Shown in pieces: positions 33,005 to 43,364 of a stretch of DNA of 64,000 bases (position 1 is its first letter; each line of letters starts with the position of its first letter). Under the pieces are notes generated by a model. That model saw only the letters and a program-made list of their open reading frames with translations. It ran no database searches and was not told the origin of the DNA. The stretch lies in NCBI RefSeq assembly GCF_033439725.1, contig NW_026944384.1, forward strand, positions 6,510,001-6,574,000. Reading direction: 5' to 3'. This DNA is from Neurospora tetraspora (lineage: Eukaryota; Ascomycota; Sordariomycetes; Sordariales; Sordariaceae). The position numbers were made by a program, and so were the translations under genes.

Positions 33005-33559
33005 AACGACTGCTGCGTGCAATGGATTGGGTGCGAGCGATTTCGCAGTGGCAGCTTGCACGTGTGGAGGCAGGAGGCAGCAATCTGATGTCGATGACGA
33101 TGGAGCAGGAACTGAGCTTAGACCAGAATTTACAAAGTAGCGTATTCGTTCCTGCCATCGGAGTGGTGCAAGTGACTAGGTGATTTCGGATACACTTTTC
33201 TCCTTTCCCCGAACTCTCAGAGTGACGTACTGTTCCTTCCTTTTCCTCCAGTCCTTATACCGCGACGCGTATCTTCCATTTTCAGTGCAGCAAAATCTTT
33301 CCAAACTTGCCACCCTACATTCAGATACAAGTCTGACTGTCTGTTTGGCTTCCATCAGGGCATCTCCATCTTCACAACTTAAACCTCTCGTCAGTCGTCA
33401 CCAAGCAGGTAGGTTGTAGTTCCCTTCACACGATTACCACCCTATACCAGACCCCTCTATCACTCATCCCTCATCCCTCATCACGCATCCCTCATCACGT
33501 ATGCTCATCTTGCATCTCGCATCCATCCTGACCGCAAGCTGACACCTAGCCCCAGAAAC
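33005..33559. other. Intergenic between gene H and repeat-protein gene J
   Basis: About 33230-33560 is the promoter and leader of J and resembles 37120-37350 in front of the short J copy (shared CATCTTTTCAGTGCA/CCATTTTCAGTGCA and CATCCTGA-CGCAA-CTGACACC). It shows that leader and gene start were duplicated together. Confidence 0.55.
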
Positions 33560-35389
33560 ATGCCTGACCACCCCACCTCCAAAGAGGAGGGAGAAGAGAG
33601 AGTGCGCAACTGGTTGAGGGCTGAAAAGGAGGACGAGGACAATACTGTCAGAGCCATCAACTACGTACTGTCCAAGCTGCAGCAAAAGGAAACCCACAGC
33701 AATACCTCTAGCGACGACAAAACTGCCAGTGCCACCCAAACAGACCCCAGAACCATGGCCAACCACCCCACCGTCAAAGAGGACCTGGAGAGAGATGGCA
33801 TGGAGAGACTGGATAACCCGCCGATGGCTAGACACAAGGAAGCCGGTCACGACGCGGATAAGCTCTCCATCGTCGCCTCCATGAAATGGATCCAAGACCA
33901 CCCGGAACTCTACCCCCACCTCCACGTGAAGACACCCCATCCCACTCCCAGCGCAAGCGTCATTCACAAACCCGCCAACGAAACCATGAAGAGTGACAGC
34001 GACAGCAAGGAACGTCATCAGGAAGGCCAAGCTGTCACGGATGGCGAAAAGCCGAATGACGAGAAGAACGCGGTTCCCAGAAACATGGCCGACAAAACTG
34101 ACAGAAAGAAGACACTGCGCGACCGGTTGATCGCGAAAGGCCTGGATCCCGATGACGACCACTCCATCGTCGCCGCCATGAAATGGATCCAAGACCACCC
34201 GGAACTCTACCCCAGAGCCCACCCAAAGCCCCATCCCACTCTCAGCGCAAGCGGCATTCACAAACCCGCCGCCGACAAAGCCATGAAGAATGACAGCCAC
34301 ACCGAGAAACTTCACCAGGAAGGCGATACTGTCTTGGACGGCGGCAAGCAAATGTGGGAGAAAATGCCGAAGTTGGTTTCCAGCACGAGAACCAAGTCCG
34401 TCCACACCAGACTGGTCCACACCACTACCACTACCAAAGTGGAGAGACGCGTCAGTTTGTCCGACCGGTTGAAGACAGGAGGCCTGCAATCCGTGGATGA
34501 GCTCCCCGTCGTTCACGCCCTCAAATTGATCCAAGCTCACCGGGAATCCTACCCCCTCGCCGACCAGAAGACGCCCCATTCCACTCCCAGCGAAGGCATC
34601 GTCATTCAAGGACTCGCCAAGAATGCCATGAAGAATGACAGCGACACCGCAGACAAACGTCAGCAGCAAGGCGACGCTATCACGCACGGCCAAAAGCAGG
34701 TGTGGGAGAATATGGAGAAGATGTTTTCCGGAAACATGCCCCTGTCCCTCCAAACCCCTACCTCCATGGCTCCTGTAGCTTTGGCACCGCCTATCGCACC
34801 AGTGGCACCAATGGGATCTATCACGGCCACTCAGCATAGTACTACCAAAGAGGAGGAGGAGAGACGTGCCAGATTCCGCGAGAAGGTGATGGCTAGAGAC
34901 CTGCAGTACGGTATCGCACCAGTGGCACCAATGGGATCTGTCACGGCCACTCAGCATAGTATTACCAAAGAGGAGGAGGAGAGACGTGCCAGATTCCGCG
35001 ACAAGGTGATGGCTAGAGACCTGCAGTCCGATGAGGAGCTCTCCGTCGTCACCGCTTTGAAGAGGATCCATGCTCACCCGGAGCTCTACCCCCGCGCCCA
35101 TCAGCACAAGTGCCATCCTAGCATCGGCTGCGTCGCCAGCGAGAGCGGCACTCAGAAGACCGCCGACAAGGCCATCAACAATGACAGCGACATTCCCGAG
35201 ACCACCGACTTGACCATCAACATTGAGATTGACAACGACATGGAGCAACACTACCAGAAGCTTGGCAGAAAGCTGTCACGGATGGGACTCCGCAAAGTGC
35301 ATGAGAAGGCGGTTGGCGACAAGAGCGCTGGCTCGATGAGCATGTCGGATTCTGCGAAGGTGAAGCCGGTGAAGTACAGAGCTACCTAG
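33560..35389 (+). CDS. Repeat protein J (HPELYP-repeat hypothetical protein)
   Basis: 609 residues, single exon, no known domain. It is highly charged and built of four clear and one worn repeats of about 90-110 residues. Each repeat contains a predicted helix and loop such as SIVAAMKWIQDHPELYPRAH, followed by PHPT-SASGIHKPA and a KAMKNDSD...HQEGD segment. The cores lie at about 103, 197, 311 and 494, with the first, weak copy at 25-45. A more recent 120-bp in-frame duplication repeats 40 residues (IAPVAPMGS-TATQHS...KVMARDLQ). There is no signal peptide, membrane segment or catalytic motif. The opposite strand is also open for 595 codons. I prefer the + strand because the short copies at 37.35 and 41.05 kb keep the same reading (TIVAALEYI). 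Confidence 0.65.
   Translation: MPDHPTSKEEGEERVRNWLRAEKEDEDNTVRAINYVLSKLQQKETHSNTSSDDKTASATQTDPRTMANHPTVKEDLERDGMERLDNPPMARHKEAGHDADKLSIVASMKWIQDHPELYPHLHVKTPHPTPSASVIHKPANETMKSDSDSKERHQEGQAVTDGEKPNDEKNAVPRNMADKTDRKKTLRDRLIAKGLDPDDDHSIVAAMKWIQDHPELYPRAHPKPHPTLSASGIHKPAADKAMKNDSHTEKLHQEGDTVLDGGKQMWEKMPKLVSSTRTKSVHTRLVHTTTTTKVERRVSLSDRLKTGGLQSVDELPVVHALKLIQAHRESYPLADQKTPHSTPSEGIVIQGLAKNAMKNDSDTADKRQQQGDAITHGQKQVWENMEKMFSGNMPLSLQTPTSMAPVALAPPIAPVAPMGSITATQHSTTKEEEERRARFREKVMARDLQYGIAPVAPMGSVTATQHSITKEEEERRARFRDKVMARDLQSDEELSVVTALKRIHAHPELYPRAHQHKCHPSIGCVASESGTQKTADKAINNDSDIPETTDLTINIEIDNDMEQHYQKLGRKLSRMGLRKVHEKAVGDKSAGSMSMSDSAKVKPVKYRAT
34792..35030 (+). repeat. Two 120-bp tandem units inside gene J
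   Basis: Units starting at 34792 and 34912 (TATCGCACCAGTGGCACCAA...) are nearly identical and in frame, adding 40 residues. The few differences point to a recent event. Confidence 0.9.
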
Positions 35390-36164
35390 AGACAGACTTT
35401 GAAGGAAGATGGCCAGGATCATATTCACAGTGTCGAAGTGAACGGAGTGGAACACACAGATCTTCACGAATGGATCACTTGATGATTGAATTTGATGATG
35501 GAACTGGTGATCGAACTGATATGATGATATCATGGTCACGAAGGAAAGGGGAAGAAGTTAGTTAGCCTAGTTAGGCCCCGTCGTTGTTTGATAACACTCA
35601 AAGGGAGCCACAGATAGGAAGAATCAACCCCCACTGACACTATCAGCATGGAACACCACGTGAAGTGTGATTGTCGGCACCAGAATCGTCTTTCCAGGCT
35701 CCGGAACTCTGTACATGAAATATGCAAGAACGTCTGAAGTGTTAGAACCCGGACAAGTGCTCATTCGTTGCCTGTCCACCCCCAAATCCTCAAGGCAAGT
35801 CCACCTCATAATTGTCATCGATGGCACCATTTGCTGTTTGTTTTGGTTCCCCCCGGTTGGTCAAATGTGTGTGACATATGTGATTACCTCGCGCTGCTAC
35901 CCGGCGGGAGAGAGCATGCTTTCTATCATGTGTCAGGTTGGTGGGATTTGCAAACGGCTTCAAGCTCGTGGAAAATTTCATCACAATGCTTGCTTTTCCC
36001 GAGAAGTGTCATGTGTTTGGTACCTCTAGGTACCTAACGATGAAGCTAGGCCAAAGATCAGAAGTATAAAGGTCTTCCCCTCGCACCACCTTACCGCAAA
36101 GCTCTCACTCACTTAGAAAAGGACATCGTCTTGCCATCCTCCCCTCCCATTTTCGACCCTCACA
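35390..36164. other. Intergenic between J and family gene I
   Basis: The start (to about 35580) resembles 41700-41800, again linking J to its broken copy. The end is the promoter of gene I, with TATAAAG at 36065-36071, 100 bp before the ATG. Confidence 0.5.
36065..36071 (+). promoter_or_regulatory. TATA box of family gene I
   Basis: TATAAAG followed by a pyrimidine-rich leader of about 70 bp. Confidence 0.5.
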
Positions 36165-36630
36165 ATGCCGCCCACAGAACAAGCATTCCTCACCGCCCGC
36201 GAAGCGCTCCGTCTCACCTTATCAGAGCGAGAGGGCGACCTTGCTCACGCATTTGCCAACTATCCGGACAAAGTCGCTTGGTTAGCCCACTTCATCGAGT
36301 GTCTTGACAGGAGCAAGAAGGGACCATTTCCGGAGCAGCACGTATTGAAGTCTGATGTCGAGGCCGGATACATCTTCAGAGGTCCAGTTACATTTCGCGT
36401 TGATGTCCAACAGACCGAGAAGAGCCACGCCGAGGCAACTCTTGAGGTTCATGGCCGCACCAAGATACACGTCGAGAAGATACCGGAATGGGCGGGATAT
36501 GAAATCATTCCTTCTAGGCATCTGGTAGGTTGCTGTCTTTTCTTGTTACGCTTGTGAGAGCTTTTGACTGACGGCTGTTTCATAACAGGGCAGCAGGATG
36601 CCACCTTCGCCTGCAGCTCCGTCATCATGA
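36165..36630 (+). CDS. Orphan array family, gene I
   Basis: 133 residues in two exons, 36165-36524 and 36589-36630. The 64-nt intron has donor GTAGGT, branch CTGAC and acceptor ATAACAG. With this donor the joint is phase 0, unlike its relatives; a weaker donor four bases on would restore phase 1. The module lies at about 7-57 (REALRLTLSEREGDLAHAFA, VAWLAHFIECLDRSKKGPFPE). The beta module (VLKSDVEAGYIFRGPVTFRV, ATLEVHGRTKIHVEK) is close to that of gene H. The start MPPTEQAF resembles MPPTKAEL of gene A. No NLS-like patch and no acidic tail. Confidence 0.7.
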
Positions 36631-37349
36631 GGACTGGCTGCGAGTGATGCGCAGAACCGAATAGACAGAGGCTGTATGCTAGCCCACTATCACTCTCTTG
36701 GGCCATGCGTTAGGCAGCCACAGTGCCAACCAGGGTGCCAACTGCCAAAGCTCCATCTCAACGACTTGCAACACCTCTGCGACAAAATCATGTCGTTGGT
36801 GGCACACTTAGGAATTCACAGATAGGCAGGTATCAAGTAGTCTCATATTCAAGGTGTCTCCGTCCGCCTGCCATGAAAAGCTCGTGTTGGAATGTGAGAG
36901 AGTGATGGCACGAGGAATCGAGCACGCCGGATCTCGGGGAAAAGAGACTCAGAGGGCAATACATAACGAGGTTGATACAGGAGACACTGAGTTTAGACCG
37001 GATGAAATCCTTAGTTACCAGACAACTATCGGAGTAGCTCCTGAGACTGGACTCATCGATTCTACCCCTCCACCGGTAGAAAGATTCTCCTTTCCCCGCG
37101 CCCGAGGAGCAACACGCAGTACCTTCCTTTCTTCCTTTCCTTCTCCAACCGCGACGCTCATCTTTTCAGTGCACTACCGTCCTTTTCTCACCACACTCAA
37201 ACAAGATTCAAGTCCTGCCTTCTCCCTTCCATCACCCACATCACCATCTCAAACCTCGCTATCTCAGCTACCAGGTAGGTACCTTACCTACGTACACGTA
37301 AACTTCCATCCTGATCGCAAACTGACACCCAAACATTAGACAAGAAAAA
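36631..37349. other. Intergenic; leader copy of the J family
   Basis: About 36854-37339 is open on the + strand, but its second half matches the untranslated leader of J, so it is not taken as a gene. Confidence 0.45.
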
Positions 37350-37565
37350 ATGTGCGACATGGAATGGGTCCCTACCAATCAGCAGTACTTCTGGGCAATT
37401 CGCATGAGGTTGAGGATCCAGGGAGTGGAGGAATCCCGTATCAATACCATTGTCGCCGCCCTCGAATATATTGTAGGTACTATCCAAGTAGTAAAACCTC
37501 ACTCACTGTGCAGCCATAGTGTCAGGAAAAATATGCCTCTGGTTAACGATACTAACCACGAGTAG
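37350..37565 (+). CDS. Short J-family copy (71 codons), probably a remnant
   Basis: Starts MCDMEWVPTNQQ and contains RINTIVAALEYI, the first, weak repeat core of J. It then loses similarity and stops at 37563. The DNA after the stop (to about 37620) still matches the flank of the third copy at 41.56-41.61 kb. It could be expressed as a tiny protein, but a truncated duplicate is more likely. Confidence 0.4.
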   Translation: MCDMEWVPTNQQYFWAIRMRLRIQGVEESRINTIVAALEYIVGTIQVVKPHSLCSHSVRKNMPLVNDTNHE

Positions 37566-37685
37566 CAACGCGAGAAAGATGCGGGCCGATGGCGGGAGCT
37601 ACTATGAGGATGGGGGGGTGTTATAAGCAACGGATAGATGTAGCTTGCTGGGTGTGAAGGAGGCGAGGTTTCTTACAAATACAAA

Positions 37686-40600
37686 AGGACCGACTCGGCG
37701 GGCAGTGTCACTTTTCTCCGCGGACAATATACACTACCCGTATAACCATCTCTAGTATATAAAACTACGCGGGCAATATCACTATAATCCCTAACCCTAA
37801 TAAATCTAAATTAAATACGTTTAACTTAGTAATTTACAACTATCATAAGATCCTATCAAGCGAGATTACTTACGCGATTTCTTTACAACGTAATCAATAG
37901 ACTGTTAATTAACTACTATAACTCTACGAAAATAAATCGTATTAATACGATTCCAACGTTAGTATACTCGTTGTAGTATAGCCATTCATCTGCTAACTAT
38001 TCTTCTTTTTCTAAAATATCCGCTATCGAAATTAATAACGATTCCAATTCGTATTATACTACTAGCGTGAATAAATTTATTCCTATATTGCCTATTACGC
38101 CTACTTCACCCACCGCACCTACTGCACCCGCTGTACCCACTTCTATTTAATAATAAGGCCGCAATAATTCCTCTAATAATAATAACGGCTCTATCAATTC
38201 TAGTAATAATAAAGGATTAAATAATAGCGAGCAATAGGATATTCCCAACCCAACCACCGAAAATATTATACCCTAACCACTTCCTTCTATAAAGGATATA
38301 TAAAATACCCTTAATAAATAGGAACGGTTTCACAGCGTAGCCTTTAACTATACCCAAGTAGCTAATTATCGATAAAGTAAGCTAATATACTACTACTTAA
38401 TTTATAACTATTATAATCAACCTCATCCTTCTACAACTAAGCTTAGAAAAATAAGAAATTGTAAATATAATTACAAATAAATAAGTATAGCAATTACCCT
38501 CGAAGAGAATAATTAATAATAAATCTATCGACTTTCTACCAATTCTAAATACTACGTCTACAATCATACGCCCTCTCTATATACTTCTACTTACTTACAA
38601 TACCGCAAAAGAATTAATAAAGTATTTAAAAGAATAGCCGCCTTATTTTATTAACCTAATATTATGGTAAAGGATATTTTAATTATTATTGAATAGGAGT
38701 TTAAAAATATTATATTTATTTAAAAGAATATTAATAATTAGCGCTAAATTATTAAGAAGGGTCAATACAATAATTAGGAAACTATAATGGCTCTAATTAA
38801 ATACTTTAATATATTTAGTATAGCTAAAGTGCTTTATATTGTTAAATAGTTTAAAAACGACCCTAATTATCTACTTATCATTATATAGATTTAAAAGTTT
38901 TATATAGAATAATAGCGGAATTACTTAAAATATTTAAATATAAATAACATTTATAAAATTAACTAATATAATTACCCGCTTCCTTTTATCGATATATTAC
39001 TTACGAAATTAATAAATATAGTTACCCGTTCACTATTATTATAAGTATAATAAATATTAACTCTCTTTACTCTACTACTTTCGGTCTTATTAATAATAAA
39101 AAGGTTAATAAGTTTACCTAATTAATTAATATATTTAGTAAATTACGTTATAAAGTAAGAATAATTAAATTAAAAGTTGTTATTATAAATTTTAATAATT
39201 AATTAAAGACGGTTTTAATAACGCTTTTTCTAAATGCCCAATAATAAATCTATATATTTTATATCAACCGCAACGTTCTTTTATAAGCAAAGAAGAAATA
39301 AAAGTATACCTTTAGCAAAGGTAACAATTTAAAATTTAATAAGCAAAAGCCTATTACGTTTAACTAAAACGATGAATCAATATTATAAACAGCCGGTCCA
39401 AATTTATTTATAGCTATCGAATATATGTATTATAATCTCTTTAAACTCTAGAAAATAATAATCTTTATACTTAATAAAATAATATTTATATAGCGATAAT
39501 AGTAGTTAATTAACGAAGTCTCTAATTAATAGAAGACTTTACTATATTTACAAAATACGTATATACTATACCGCTATTAGTAAGCACGCTATTATACTTA
39601 CTAATACCGCAATTTCGATTTAATAATTACTTCCCCTAACGAATCGATTAATTACTAAATTAAGAGCCTTTTAATTAACAGTAAGAATAATCTCTTTATT
39701 CTTATTAACTTAATTAAAACTATATATAAAAGGGAGAGGAACTAAGAGGAGAAAAAGATAGTTAATTAAAACGTTAAAGTCCGTAGCGAATTTACTAACG
39801 GTAAAGAGTTTTATATATTGAAGGATTTACTCTAACGAATTATATACTATAATTTTAATTTTATATATTGTTAATTACGTATTAGCCTATTTAAAATACC
39901 CATAAGCACAAAGAAAAAACTAGTACGCAATCTAGGAGAATATAATTATATTATTTAAAAATAATATATTATTCCCTACTATTACAAAATATTAATAAAA
40001 CTTAAAAGTAAAAGCTAACTAGGCTGTTAGAATATCCATTATCGTTATTATATCTAGGCGCTTTTAATATATAATATCTTCTTTACCTCTACTCTCTTCT
40101 TAACTATACTATACTAACGTATATCAAAATTAACGTAATCCTTATTCCCGTGTTAAAGACCCTAACATCGCCAACAAAACTAGGGGATAATTAAAGAATA
40201 GTATAATCGTATTACCTAAAGAATAGTAAATTCTTAACGACGGGTCTAGAAAAGGGAAAAAATAACCAAAAAAATAATAAAGAAGGGGGGAAAGAGTAAT
40301 TAAATATTAAAGCTATCGCTCCACTGGCGACAATCCTAATTCGAAATAATCGACGAAGTTAATACGGGTAAGGAGAATACTATAAGCTCTACTATCGAAG
40401 TATAAGAACCCTCCTTATTAAATAACGAGCCTAAAGTTTTTGCTCTTATACCCTCTATCTCAAACTCTAATGAATAGCCTGCCTGCAAAAAACGTACTAT
40501 AATACATTCGTTAGTACCTTCGTCAGCGCCAACTGTAACCAAAAGTAGTAAAACGGTAAAACCTTTAAGTAAGAGGGTAAACTAATAGGAGGTGAGAGTT

Positions 40601-40883
40601 AATTAATTACATAGGTAATTAATTAATATAATTACGTAAATTTACACATTTTAACTACCTTTAAATAATCTAGACTACTTTATTTTAACACTCAACACCA
40701 AAGACTTATCATGAGATTACTAGCTATCACTAGAAAAGAACGAGGATATTTAATACTATAGGGAACATCAGAGGGTTAGGGATTATAGTAACACTACCCG
40801 CGTAGTCTTATATACTAGAGATGACTATACGGGCAGTGTCACTACCCGCGTAGTCTTTTAACACTGCCCGCCGAGTCGGTCCC
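37686..40883. mobile_element. 3.2-kb RIP-mutated DNA transposon with long inverted ends
   Basis: The ends are inverted for about 115 bp: 37686 starts AGGACCGACTCGGCGGGCAG and 40883 reads inward GGGACCGACTCGGCGGGCAG. Differences between the arms are mostly C/T or G/A. An 8-bp duplication AATACAAA flanks it (37678-37685 and 40884-40891). The interior is AT-rich with no surviving frames; I could not recognise a transposase. GGG-type long ends with an 8-bp duplication leave the superfamily open. An empty version of the insertion site exists near 41690 in the related J flank (GGTACAAATAGG). Confidence 0.8.
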
Positions 40884-41125
40884 AATACAAATCACGGTAT
40901 TTGACTATCAAACTGAAAATATAGTGATATCACAAAAGCAAAAGGAGAAGAAGTCATCCTCCTTAATACCTGAATGTTAGTCCCCGTCGAAGTCTCACTC
41001 TTCTGACACTCGACCGTATGACACTCCAGTCTCAGTGAGCGCTAAGAAAGTGATGGAATCCGATATTGACACTATTGTCGCCGCCCTCGAATACATTCGA
41101 TCCAAGCAGCAAAACCCCACTCACG

Positions 41126-41501
41126 CAGCGTTAGAGATAACTCAACTCAACTCAACTCGGGGGTTCGAGTTAATTGAGTGGGTCAACTCAAAATCTTGAG
41201 TTGAGTTGAGTTGAGTTGAGTTGAGTTGAGTTGAGTTGAGTTGAGTTGAGTTGAGTTGAGTTGAGTTGAGTTGGTTGCCAAAGTTGCCAAGACAATAGGG
41301 CCACCTATAACCCTAACCCCTAGCCAGGCACCCCTTCCAAAATCCTGTCCCCGGCCAAAACCAGTACATTTTTACCACCAAAAAAAAATTCTGCCGGTTT
41401 GCCAAGAAGGCGGCCAACTCAACTCGGGGGTTCGAGTTAGTTGAGTTGAGTTGAGTTAGTTGCCAAAGTTGGCTTGGCGAGTTGAGTTATCTCTAACGCT
41501 G
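41126..41501. mobile_element. 376-bp hAT-type MITE, copy 1
   Basis: Perfect inverted ends start CAGCGTTAGAGATAACTCAA. An exact 8-bp target duplication CACTCACG lies at 41118-41125 and 41502-41509. The CAG(C)G terminus plus 8-bp duplication place it with hAT. The interior holds ACTCA/TGAGT pentamers, a central block CCTATAACCCTAACCCC, and no open frame. The related locus at 37487-37520 is an empty site (CCTCACTCACTGTGCAGCC), confirming insertion. It shares a family with 52088-52426. Confidence 0.9.
41196..41270 (+). repeat. (TTGAG)15 minisatellite inside MITE copy 1
   Basis: Fifteen unbroken TTGAG pentamers; the sister MITE has only about three to four at the same place, so the tract expanded in this copy. 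Confidence 0.95.
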
Positions 41502-41610
41502 CACTCACGTCTCACAGCCATAGCGAGAACAAGGTCAACGAGAATTACCCCGAGCAGCAACGCCAGAAAGTTGTCAATAGCGGATGGCGAGAGCTACTAT
41601 GAGGATGGGG

Positions 41611-43364
41611 GGTGTTTGTAGACGTAACCGACGCCTCCGACTGTCCCAAGAAGGCCTAAGATAGAGGACGAAGGCAGTACTATCGGTACAAATAGGCCAC
41701 GGGGTATATACAGCTTGTAATAACATAGCGATATTACAAAAGGAAAGGGGAAGAAGTCATCATACTACTTCTAGATACTCTTAATCCCGTCGTCGAAGTT
41801 GATTCACTTTAAGCCACTTATAGGGAAGAATCACATCTTCCTCACCTTGACTCTTTAAACACTCCCGTCCCAGCATAGAACACGCACTACGTGGGACGTA
41901 ATTGTCAACGTTGGCGCGTGATCGTCAGAATAAACCGAAACACGTCTCATTACACCTTGGGGTAGGTATACTATTGCACGCATCCACGCCTGGCCTCTTC
42001 TTACACTTGTTGACTGAAATTCACAACATTTTCTGGCTGGGATCAAAGAATGCATAATAGACTTTGCGAGATGAGCTCCCAAGTTCTTACGAGACATATC
42101 ACAGTTCTGCAACGGCCTTTCCTGACCAAAGTGAGCCAGCCGTATTGGACTGGTCCATGATCGGTTTATTTCCTTTCACGACCACGTCGACTCTGAAGTC
42201 TGAAGCCACTGATACCTAGGGAATCATCGAATATCTCTCACGTTATTCTCCCATGGAACGGTGCCTGAAATGTACGCTATTTTGTCACGTTAGCAGAGCC
42301 GGACGGACAGATAAAGTCAGTGTACAGGTAGGTATGATCCGATGAAGTCACGGTATCTCTGAGCTTGTGAACTAGCGGGAATCGTTCCTACCTTACCCAG
42401 GAGACGGAACACTGAGCATGTGAATGTATATCGGCGCTTTCGCTCTTTGAACCAAAAAGCTCCTTCAAATTGGCAACAAAACAATCGAAAAGCACACCTT
42501 CCAGTCGTTCAACGACATAAAGACATACGACATTGAAGTTTGCGGCCCCTTTGGGTTCGATGCTGTGACTTTATCGGATTATACAGTGACTTCATCCGCC
42601 TCGTTGCTGAGTAGGTACCTATCTCCGACCTCCGGCGCTTTGCCCGCGATGAATCTCCACATCCGCGCCCGTTCCGGTTACGGCCCCACTATTCCCGGGC
42701 CCCACTTAACCTGTCAACTACGGATCGGCCTAGTTTCGGTCCCGCTGTACCCCGAGCGGCCCGAGGCGGGGTGGGGAATCGGACGGATGGATCTCCGGAA
42801 TCCCGTCCGGAGAGGTCAAAAGTTTGGAGCGACGTTCAATATACGGCGATGGCAATCAAGACATGGAGAAATGATCAAGTTTGTCATTCATTTGGGTATT
42901 GTGTTTGTTATCTAGGAGTTATACCCATCAATTCACATGTCAAATCATTGACATCGCTCATTAAACACTTTGATTTTCTCTTTTCTCTGCCATTCAACCA
43001 TTCAGGTCATTCTCCCCTTTGCTTGTTACCAATGACACATAAAAGTAGAGCTATAAAACAAGCTTGCGCTAAGCCATTTGTTCCTATTTCAACCTTCCGA
43101 GGCTTCATTTGTTCCACCATCAATAACTGACATACCAAATTAAACAACAGATCCCAAATCAACGCCATCCCTGAAAATATAAACAAATAAAACCCCATGT
43201 TCTTCGAATACGCCTGGATACGCCAGGCCTGTGCAACACCCGAGTCCCGCTCGCTTCCCCTTGCGCCTACTATATGCATTCGTTGTGTACCATGTATGCG
43301 TTCCATCATGTCCTCCTCCGACGACCCTTAATCGTCTCACCGGATCGTTCCGGGTTCCATGGCT
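41611..43364. other. Intergenic; J flank and 3' side of the kinase gene
   Basis: 41.62-41.85 kb matches the flanks of the other J copies. Frames at 42112-41855 (minus) and 42565-42915 (+) lack any domain. About 43000-43364 is probably 3' UTR of the histidine kinase. Confidence 0.45.

Larger units (their letters stand above)
41020..41610 (+). pseudogene. Third J-family copy, broken, with a MITE inside
   Basis: About 41050-41117 reads KKVMESDIDTIVAALEYIRS, the J repeat core. It continues after the MITE (41502-41610) with sequence matching 37500-37620 of the short copy (shared GGGAGCTACTATGAGGATGG / GAGAGCTACTATGAGGATGG). The MITE and a stop soon after leave no useful frame. It is a duplicate remnant of the host's own gene. 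Confidence 0.6.

Noticed and set aside
33464-35251. 595-codon open frame on the minus strand opposite gene J
   Set aside because: It mirrors the J repeats and has shadow-like composition. The related short copies keep the + strand reading (TIVAALEYI), so the minus frame is taken as an antisense shadow.
41310-41330. Telomere-like CCCTAACCCC block as an internal telomere
   Set aside because: Less than two repeat units and present at the same place in both MITE copies, so it is part of the element.
41126-41501. TTGAG array read as a CRISPR-like or simple satellite locus
   Set aside because: Units are contiguous pentamers without spacers, inside an element with perfect inverted ends and an 8-bp duplication.
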